Assembly (NCBI GenBank): GCA_003254925.1
Contig: QANZ01055268.1
Location: forward strand, 1-64,000
Direction of reading: 5' to 3'
DNA: 64,000 nucleotides
From: Chamaecrista fasciculata
Lineage: Eukaryota; Streptophyta; Magnoliopsida; Fabales; Fabaceae
Positions 56,525 to 64,000 of the stretch are shown one piece after another (position 1 is the stretch's first letter; every line of letters starts with the position of its first letter). A model generated the notes under the pieces. The model was given only the letters and a program-made list of their open reading frames with translations, did not search any database and was not told the DNA's origin. Both the position numbers and the translations under genes were made by a program.

Positions 56525-57282
56525 TCATAATGCTTCTTGTTTGGAGCCATCAGCTAATAGGTGATTGATGGACTATATTAGTTAGTAACAGCTTATTTAA
56601 CAAACATTGATTATGTCTTTTAATATCTACTAGATTCGGTCTTTGAAAAGTTTGTAAGATAATTTTTTGGACATGTAGTTTGGCCTAACAAGTAATGTTT
56701 GTCAAAGAACTAGAGTAGTACAGAATATGCTCAAATATGGGTGTACTTGCATAGTAATTAATGGAAAATTGTTAATATTTCAAGCTCTAGTGTGAAACAG
56801 AAGTCCTACAATTTATAAATTGTTGATATTTTGAGAGAAAAAAGTTCCGCACAATATTTGTTTGAACCAATTCATTTTACAGAGTAATACATGCATAATG
56901 CATTATTGTGTTTGAGTATTATTTTATTTTAGGTTAAAATATTATTTTAGTCCTCAAACAATAATGTGAGTTCCATTTTGGTCCTCAAAATTTCTTATTT
57001 GTTCCACCTTTAGTTTAAAATGTGGTTTCATCTAGTTTTTGTCATTATCTTTTAGCTGAATACTTTTTTTTGTTTTCAAAAGTCTTTCAATATTTTATTA
57101 AATTGTAATTAGGATTCTAAATAAATGACACTTCATTAACACAAACACTTGTGACATGCTAAATTGGTAACTCCAACTTGTCAATATTTTATGATGTTAA
57201 TTAATCACAATAAAGAGTTTGAATAATTAATATGGATTAGTGTAAGTGGTAAACGACTTGATATTACTTAAATAAACTTTTG
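56525..57282 (+). other. 3' flank of PMD gene 2
   Basis: Includes the 320 bp that recur at 51870-52210. No gene beyond it. Confidence 0.55.
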
Positions 57283-57724
57283 GAGTAAACTCCCAAATTG
57301 GTCCCCGGATTATTGGGTCGCTGACAGATTGGTCCCTAATTTATGAAAATTGACAAATAGGTCCCCGAATTTTACTAACGTTAGTCAAATTGGTCCCTGA
57401 AGCCGTTAACTGTTGACGTGGCGTGCCACGTCAGCAGTTGGAAAACTAAAAAAAAAAAGCCAACTGTGCGTGCCACATCAGCATTAATAATAAAAAAAAT
57501 ATTTCATTCAAAATTCAAATAGGTCCCTGAGTTATATTTTTATCTCATTATTCTCAATTTCCCCTCTTTTTCATCATCTTCAATCATTTAAGTCCCAAAT
57601 CCTCAAAATAAAATTGTAAAATGTCCCAAAACTCTTCCAAACATTCCAGTTTAGTCCCAAATCCTCAAAATAAAAATGTAAAATGTCCCAAAACTCTTCC
57701 AAACATTCTAGTTTAGTCCTTAAA

Positions 57725-58390
57725 AGTATTAAAAACCCTAAACCCAAAACCCTAAATCCTAAAATCCTAAACTCCAAACCATAAAACCTAAACCCTAAAC
57801 CCTAAAACCCTAAAATCCTGAAATTATAAAGTATCCCAAAATTCTTCTAAACATTTCAATTTAGTCCTTCAACTCTAAAACCTCAAACCCTAGAACCGCA
57901 AATCCCAAACCCAAAACTCTAAAACCCCAAACCCTAAACCCTAAAATCCCAAACCCCAAACCCTAAAATCCCAAACCCCAAATCCTAAAACCTTAAACCC
58001 TAAATTGTAAAACCCCAAACCCTAAAATTCCAAACCCCAAACCCCAAACCCCCAAACCCTAAAATCCTAAACCCTAAACCCTAAAATCATAAACCCTAAA
58101 ATCCTAAAATTGTAAAGTGTCCCAAAATTCTTCCAAACATTTCAATTTAGTCCTTAAACTCTAAAACCCCAAATCTTAGAACTCCAAACCCCAAACCCTA
58201 AAACCCCAAACCCCAAACCCTAAACTCTAAAACCCCAACCCCCAAAATCCCAAACCCAAAACCCTAAAACCCAAAACCCCAAACCTAGATCCTAAAATCC
58301 CATACCCCAAACTCTAAAGCCCTAAACCCTAAACCCCCAAACTCTAAAACCTCAAACCCCAAACACAAACCCTAAACTCTAAAACCCCAA
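57725..58390. repeat. Degenerate CCCTAAA array, left
   Basis: Mostly 7-mers AAACCCT/AACCCTA with C-number and T variants and 'aatttagtcctt' interruptions. The phase drifts, unlike a true telomere, and the mirror array on the right shows that it belongs to the foldback element. Confidence 0.85.
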
Positions 58391-58539
58391 ATCATCAGAA
58401 TTGTGACTGTACATTAAAGTTCAACAATTGTGACGTGCAACAGTATTATTCAAATCAGTCCCCGAATTTATCAAAATAGTTCAATATGTTAGACAAATTG
58501 GTCCTCTAATTAAATGAATAGATAATAAACCAAAGAATT

Positions 58540-59410
58540 TAGGGTATGGGATTTTAGGGTTTGGGGTTTTAGAGTTTGAGGTTTGGGGTTCAAGGTTCAG
58601 GGTTTGGGATTTTAGGGTTTGGGTTTGAGTTTGGGGTTTGGAGTTTAGGGTTTTAGAGTTTAGGGTATGGGATTTTAGGGTTTGGGGTTTGGGGTTGTAG
58701 AGTTTAGGGTTTTAGGATTTGGGGTTTGGAATTTTAGGGTTTGGGGTTTCGAGTTTTACAATTTAGGGTTTAAGGTTTTAGGATTTGGGGTTTGGGATTT
58801 TAGGATCTAGGTTTGGGGTTTTGGGTTTGAGGGTTTTGGGTTTGGGATCTTGGGGGTTGGGGTTTTAGAGTTTAGGGTTTGGGGTTTGGGGTTTTAGGGT
58901 TTGGGCTTTGGAGTTCTAAGATTTGGGGTTTTAGAGTTTAAGGACTAAATTGAAATGTTTGGAAGAATTTTGGGACACTTTAAAATTTTAGGATTTTAGG
59001 GTTTTAGGGTTTATGATTTTAGGGTTTAGGGTTTAGGATTTTAGGGTTTGGGGTTTTGGGGTTTGGGGTTTAGGGTTTGGGGTTTGGAATTTTAGGGTTC
59101 GGGGTTTTACAATTTAGGGTTTAAGGTTTTAGGATTTGGGGTTTGGGATTTTAGGGTTTGGGGTTTGGGATTTTAGGGTTTAGGATTTGGGGTTTTAGAG
59201 TTTTGGGTTTGGGATTTGGGGTTCTAGGGTTTGAGGTTTTAGAGTTGAAGGACTAAATTGAAATGTTTAGAAGAATTTTGGGACACTTTACAATTTCATA
59301 ATTTTAGGGTTTTAGGGTTTAGGGTTTAGGTTTTATGGTTTGGAGTTTAGGATTTTAGGGTTTAGGGTTTAGGGTTTGGGGTTTAGGGTTTAGGGTTTAA
59401 GGTTTTTAAT
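58540..59410. repeat. Degenerate TTTAGGG array, right
   Basis: Mirror of the left array: GGGTTTAGGG, GGGTTTGGGG and GGGATTTTAGGG variants, with two 'aaggactaaattgaaatg' interruptions. Confidence 0.85.
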
Positions 59411-59806
59411 ACTTTTAAGGAATAAACTAGAATGTTTGGAAGAGTTTTGGGACATTTTACAATTTTATTTTGAGGATTTGGGACTAAAATGAATGAAGAT
59501 GATGAAAAAGAGGGGAAATTGAGAATAATGAGATAAAAATATAACTCAGGGACCTATTTGAATTTTGAATGAAATATTTTTTTTTTATTATTAATGCTGA
59601 TGTGGCACGCACAGTTGGTTTTTTTTTTTTTTCCAGTTTTCCAACTGCTGACGTGGCACTTAACGTGCCACGTCAGCAGTTAACGGCTTCAGGGACCAAT
59701 TTGACTAACGTTAGTAAAATTCGGAGGCCTATTTGTCAATTTCCATAAATCAGAGACCAATCTATTAGCGGCCCAATAATCCGGGGACCAATTTGGGAGT
59801 TTACTC

Positions 59807-60447
59807 TAAACTTTGTATTTAAAATCTGAATGCGCGATGATGCAAATTGAATCTGAATTAATTGCGACAAAACTCTAAATTTTGTCTGTGCAATAAAGTT
59901 TGTAAAGACTTTTGGTCAATTGATTTTTTTTTAAAAAAAGACTATTTTGATACTATTTAAATTGAAATTAAAAATATATATTTTTTTTTGCCAGAGAATT
60001 TAATATATTAATTTTAAATGTTAATCAGAATAAAACGAATATTATATAATATTAAGTTTTTAACCCAACATTACCTCATTCATGAGTGCCCCACTTCCAC
60101 TATTATCATTGTCTTTTTTTTGGCCTGAAAATTATCATTGTCTTTTTAAAATAAAGTAAAACTCAAACACAATAATCCAAAACGATAATGCATTATGCAT
60201 GTACCTATTACTCTGTAAAATGAAGGTGTTCAATAAGTATTTATTATATTTACAGTTCCCATTACATTACTACGAAATCCCAGATTTACAGCCATATTTG
60301 TGCATACTCTGTACATGTCCAAAAACTGATCTTAAAACTTTTTCAAAAGACCCAATCTAATAAATATTTATAGGCCAAGAAATTTCTGGTATCACATGGA
60401 AGCAAGGAGCATTATGACTATGATAAACCAAAGTTAGCTACTAACTT
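59807..60447. other. 3' flank of PMD gene 3
   Basis: A stretch near 60180-60235 (ATAATGCATTATGCATG) is the reverse complement of the PMD gene 2 flank near 56890, so the duplication that made the pair included its 3' flank. Confidence 0.6.
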
Positions 60448-62328
60448 CTACAAGTTAGAACCAAATTTGGCTGCTTTAAGCTTAGCAACTACTTCTTCAA
60501 GCTTCCCAATCTTAGTTTCAAGTTCAGAAAATCCTATGCATATTGAACAACTACAAATCCTGACACATTCTTTCCCTTGATTACCTTTATCACCATTTTT
60601 ACATCTTTTGGCTCTTTGACACTTGCTCATCACATTCACATTCTCATTACTTTCTGCACCTTCCCGGTTCCTCTTTAATCCTCCATCCAAATTTTTAACT
60701 CCATCCACCATTGAAGTATTAATGTTATGAGCTGCAACATTTGGTGAAACAACACTATCAATTACTTCATTCCCAAGATGTCTTTGACTATGGGATCTCA
60801 GAATTTCCTTAACTGTCAAACAATCCTCTTTGTCAGAATCCCTTGCTCGATCTCTTTGATGACTAAGAGGCTCAGAAATTTTACTGGGTTTGTTTCCCCA
60901 TAATCCAAGTTTCGATTGCTTCCACCATTCCAAGTAATTAACAGTCACACTAGGCTTTAAAACAGAAGATGATGCAGCAGCAGCAGCACACAACATTGCA
61001 CTTGTCAATGGCTTATTATAGTTTTTCCAAGCAATTCTATAACTAATCTCCTTGTGATGATGAGCCAACCTACCTGGAATGTCTTGATCCAACCCAAATT
61101 GCATACACACACGATGTGGTAGGTACTTTTCTATATAATAGTGATCTAATTTTATACCCACCAACTCAGAATGTCTCAAGCAGTAAGCAAATGACTCTAA
61201 ATCATTATGTGAACCAGAACTAAAGCATACCCATCCATCTTTTTCATTGTAAGACTTTGGTGAATTCACATATGGGCGCCAAATAAAGCTTTTTCCACAA
61301 GAGTCTAGAGTTGAACTGATATTCTCAACATTCAGCATTTTCACTTCAACCCATTTAGCCATTCTTGGTTGGTTGTACTCAGGTTTATTGGGGTTTGTAT
61401 GCAAGGTTGGAAATCTCTCAAAAGCCCAAATTTGGACCAATTTAACTGGAGCCCTAAAGATTATTTGTATGTTATCTCCTAATTCAATTGCATGATCAAT
61501 AAAATTTTTCAACAATCTCATATCTCTATAGATACAAGCCAGAACTGCAGGTGCCAGAGCAATTCGAATACCTCTAGCTAAATGTATTGCAATGGGGAAA
61601 ACATGCTTTGGAATTATCTTAGGAAAATTAAACACAAACCTTGACAGCCATAGTGATAGAAACGCCACGTGCTCTAGCTCGCCCTTTTCTTCCATAAAAT
61701 GCCTCATCCATGGAATGAGACTAACCCTTTTGGCTTTGGTCCTAATCAATTTTCTTTGCACTTTATCTAACTTCTCTTCCATTTCCTTTGATTCTTCATC
61801 TTCGAGAGGCGTGAAAACAGGGGACCCCAAAACCGAATACCCCCCACATTCCATTATATCTTCCGGTGTTATAGTGGCTTCTCCCCAAGAGAAGACGAAT
61901 GTGTTGGTTTCAGAGTACCATTTTTGAGCAAGCCCAAGAATCAGGTTTCTGCTCTTGTGGATTTGGTATGTAGAAGCTTCGATTGCTTCGTGAATCCCAG
62001 CTTTTCTCCATGTGTGTTCGTGCTTAAAGCGAAGGTGTTCTTCCCAGGTTTTCCATTCTTCTTGTGGGTTGAACCATCCCGTGAATGTTACTTGTAATGG
62101 TAACTTTTCGAATTCGGAAATGGGTTCGGAGAAGAGTGTGCTGGGAAGAAGGTAACGAGCTGAGTTTTTGAAGCGTTTCAAAGATGGCTTGAGGAAAAGC
62201 GCGGTTCTATGATGTGGGGTTCCTCCAAATGGAGAAACCATGTCTGCTTCTCTTGCTTTCACCGGATCATTTGATGAATTTTCCTCCTCCATTAATGGAT
62301 GCTGTTCTTGGTGATGGTACGTATCCAT
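60448..62328 (-). CDS. Plant-mobile-domain protein 3, 626 aa
   Basis: Single exon on the minus strand. Two starts are possible: Met at 62328 (adds MDTYHHQEQHPL) or Met at 62292 (MEEENSSNDPVKAREADMV), which aligns with the start of gene 2. The protein is close to gene 2 throughout, with the same domain blocks (HTWRKAGIHEAIEASTYQIH, SWGEATITPEDIMECGG, YIEKYLPHRVCMQFGLDQDI, LEWWKQSKLGLWGNKPSK) and the C-terminal coiled coil LETKIGKLEEVVAKLKAAKF. It lacks the acidic insert and has a Cys-rich run near the C-terminus (VRICSCSICIG). No frame break. It and gene 2 are clearly a recent inverted pair around the foldback element. Confidence 0.88.
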   Translation of the reverse strand: MDTYHHQEQHPLMEEENSSNDPVKAREADMVSPFGGTPHHRTALFLKPSLKRFKNSARYLLPSTLFSEPISEFEKLPLQVTFTGWFNPQEEWKTWEEHLRFKHEHTWRKAGIHEAIEASTYQIHKSRNLILGLAQKWYSETNTFVFSWGEATITPEDIMECGGYSVLGSPVFTPLEDEESKEMEEKLDKVQRKLIRTKAKRVSLIPWMRHFMEEKGELEHVAFLSLWLSRFVFNFPKIIPKHVFPIAIHLARGIRIALAPAVLACIYRDMRLLKNFIDHAIELGDNIQIIFRAPVKLVQIWAFERFPTLHTNPNKPEYNQPRMAKWVEVKMLNVENISSTLDSCGKSFIWRPYVNSPKSYNEKDGWVCFSSGSHNDLESFAYCLRHSELVGIKLDHYYIEKYLPHRVCMQFGLDQDIPGRLAHHHKEISYRIAWKNYNKPLTSAMLCAAAAASSSVLKPSVTVNYLEWWKQSKLGLWGNKPSKISEPLSHQRDRARDSDKEDCLTVKEILRSHSQRHLGNEVIDSVVSPNVAAHNINTSMVDGVKNLDGGLKRNREGAESNENVNVMSKCQRAKRCKNGDKGNQGKECVRICSCSICIGFSELETKIGKLEEVVAKLKAAKFGSNL

Positions 62329-63149
62329 GAAAAGGAAAGAAAACAGAGAGAGAGAGAGACGTTATTGGTGAAGGTGAAGGATACTATCGCACAATGACCT
62401 CACGCTTCCTACATGTACTAGAAATTTTGGTATTAAAATGGCTTTTCTCGAATCACACTATAAGGAAGTGGTTGAGATATCTTAAAAGGTAATACTCTAG
62501 CTCTACTCACCCCTACGGCATTATGATACAAGAGATATTTTGATGTTTTTGAACAATTTTGCCATTACTCATATTTTGAGAGAAGCAAATTTTTGTGCTG
62601 ACTCTAAAAAAGAAAATGATGTCAAAAGAAAAGGAAGGATTCAGTAATTTCATATCATATATAGTCAAAAACATTTTTGAGAAAATTTACTATATATCTT
62701 TTAAATTGATTCTGAGTCAAAAAAATTAATAATTTTTGGATCATCAAAATAGATAATTTGATTTTTGAAGTATTATAATTATTAATGATTTAGTCTTTTG
62801 TAACAATTTAGTCTCTAAATTCAAATTGATTTTATATTTTTCAATACTTGAATTTGTACTTTTAGTCTCTGAATTTGACTTAGAGACTAAATTGTTGACA
62901 AATGTAATAATTTAAGGATCAAATCGCATATTTTGATTATTTAAAAATTGATAAGTTAATTCAATATAAACTAAAGGACCAAAAAGTATATTTTCTCAAC
63001 ATTTTTTATTTTTAAATTTTACATCAATTTTTTATTTTGTCTCTATGAATTATTTATTATCAATTTTATCCTCGAAATTATATATTTTAGTCAATTTTTT
63101 TTTCTAATTTCATGTAATAAATTAACAACAAATGATTTATATATAGACT
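62329..63149. other. Upstream of PMD gene 3, no further gene
   Basis: The leader has a GAGAGAGA run near 62346. From about 62700 there are 'tttagtctctgaattt'-type motifs in both orientations (62800-63000), the remains of one or more inverted-repeat elements. Confidence 0.45.
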
Positions 63150-64000
63150 TACGGTCAAAGTGCAAATATGGTATTTTATCTTTTAATTAAGTAGCAAATC
63201 AGGTCCTAATCTTTCTTTTTAACAGATTTTGTCCCTTATCTTTACAAAAAGTTTTAGAGTTAGTCCCATCATAAATTTTGTCCACCTCTCTCATTAAATA
63301 TGACGTGGGCAATTGATGTGATAGACCAAAATTGCATAAAAAAAAAATATAGGATTAAAATTGCGACTTACGCTAAAGATAAGGACCAAATTTTTTCCCA
63401 AATCACTTATCCATGTCATACTTAACGAAGGGAGATGGTCAAAATTTAGAGTAGGATTAATGATGGAACATTTTGCAACGATATGAAATCAAATTTGTAA
63501 CCTACTCAAAAGATATAAGATCAAATTTGTAAAAAAAAATGTTTAATTTGCAATTTGACCAAAAGAGAAAGTACCAAATCTGAAAGAAAAAAAAATAAAG
63601 ACCTAATTTGCAACATATTAAATTATAAAGGCTAAAATGCACTTTTGGAACCAAATTGCAAAAGTGCAAATATGGTATTTTATCTTACAGTCAAAGTGCA
63701 AATATGGTATTTTATCTTTTAATTAAGTTGCAAATCAGGTCCTAATCTTTCTTTTTAACAGATTTCGTCCCTTATCTTTACAAAAGGTTTCACAGTTAGT
63801 CCCATCATAAATTTCGTCCACCTCTCTCGTTAAATATGACGTGGGCAGTTGATGTGATAGACCAAAATTGCATTAAAAAAAAGAAAAGAAAAATATAGGA
63901 TTAAAATTGCAACTTACGCCAAAGATAAGGACCGAAATTTTTCCCAAATCACTTATCCATGTCATACTTAACGAAGGGAGATGGTCAAAATTTAGAGTAG
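63150..64000. repeat. Direct duplication of a transposon-like unit
   Basis: About 310 bp beginning GTCAAAGTGCAAATATGGTA (63156-63470) recur at 63690-64000 with few changes, and the second copy runs off the window. Motifs include AAATCAGGTCCTAATC, GTTAGTCCCATCATAAAT, TATGACGTGGGCA and AACGAAGGGAGATGGTC. No ORF. Confidence 0.85.

Larger units (their letters stand above)
57283..59806. mobile_element. 2.5 kb foldback element with telomere-like arrays
   Basis: Ends GAGTAAACTCCCAAATTGG and its complement ending GGGAGTTTACTC; flanks AAACTTTTG and TAAACTTTG are a 9 bp duplication differing by an indel. The two halves are inverted copies over at least 1 kb each. Each contains CTGACGTGGC, then 'aggtccctga', then a long degenerate array: CCCTAAA-like on the left (57725-58390), TTTAGGG-like on the right (58540-59410). 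Only about 150 bp in the centre are unique. No transposase. Same family as 1582, 5305, 6357 and 46061. Confidence 0.82.

Noticed and set aside
57725-59410. Interstitial telomere or chromosome-fusion scar
   Set aside because: The units are degenerate and arranged as mirror arms of a transposon with a 9 bp target-site duplication, so transposon origin explains them better.

Overview
This is a nuclear segment of a dicot plant genome. It is AT-rich, its genes are split by GT-AG introns, and it is crowded with transposon debris. Protein resemblance recalled from memory (organellar DNA polymerase, plant-mobile-domain proteins, LRR protein) points to a legume, but the species cannot be fixed from sequence alone.

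Layout. 1-5.4 kb: left arm (L) of a large, nearly identical inverted duplication whose right arm (R) lies at about 17.3-21.4 kb. The arms carry a broken CC domain of an NBS-LRR resistance gene, a short hairpin MITE and a foldback Mutator-like element (complete in L, partial in R). 6.9-7.3 kb: a small plant gene of unknown function. 10.1-12.2 kb: a two-exon ankyrin gene, LTD, for thylakoid protein targeting; its flanks are a third, diverged copy of the duplicated segment. 13.5-14.1 kb: three exons of a dead WD40 gene. 14.4-15.0 kb: a 5'-truncated LINE with a perfect target-site duplication. 15.1-16.2 kb: an LRR coding region cut off at its 5' end exactly where a broken Copia element (16.2-17.3 kb) begins. 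21.7-23.0 kb: a DOMON/cytochrome b561 gene. 26.2-35.1 kb: a complete 12-exon organellar DNA polymerase I gene (POLIA type, reconstructed at 1157 aa). 36.1-38.9 kb: a five-exon PBL-type receptor-like cytoplasmic kinase with an acidic tail. 43.7-62.3 kb: a cluster of plant-mobile-domain (PMD) genes: one on the minus strand, then a convergent pair separated by a 2.5 kb foldback element full of telomere-like CCCTAAA repeats. The remains of at least one further PMD copy lie between.

The genes form no pathway; this is ordinary plant gene order. Two relations matter. LTD and POLIA are also close neighbours on Arabidopsis chromosome 1 (At1g50900 and At1g50840), which supports both calls. The PMD cluster has grown by local duplication inside a transposon-rich zone.

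Most of the rest is non-autonomous DNA transposons. Several have target-site duplications that can be read directly: 9 bp (Mutator type), 8 bp (hAT type) and 16 bp (LINE). Three of the four single N bases sit between direct duplicates and are probably assembly joins, so copy number at those points should be treated with care. Exon limits are my reading of splice signals and frame; no transcript evidence was available.
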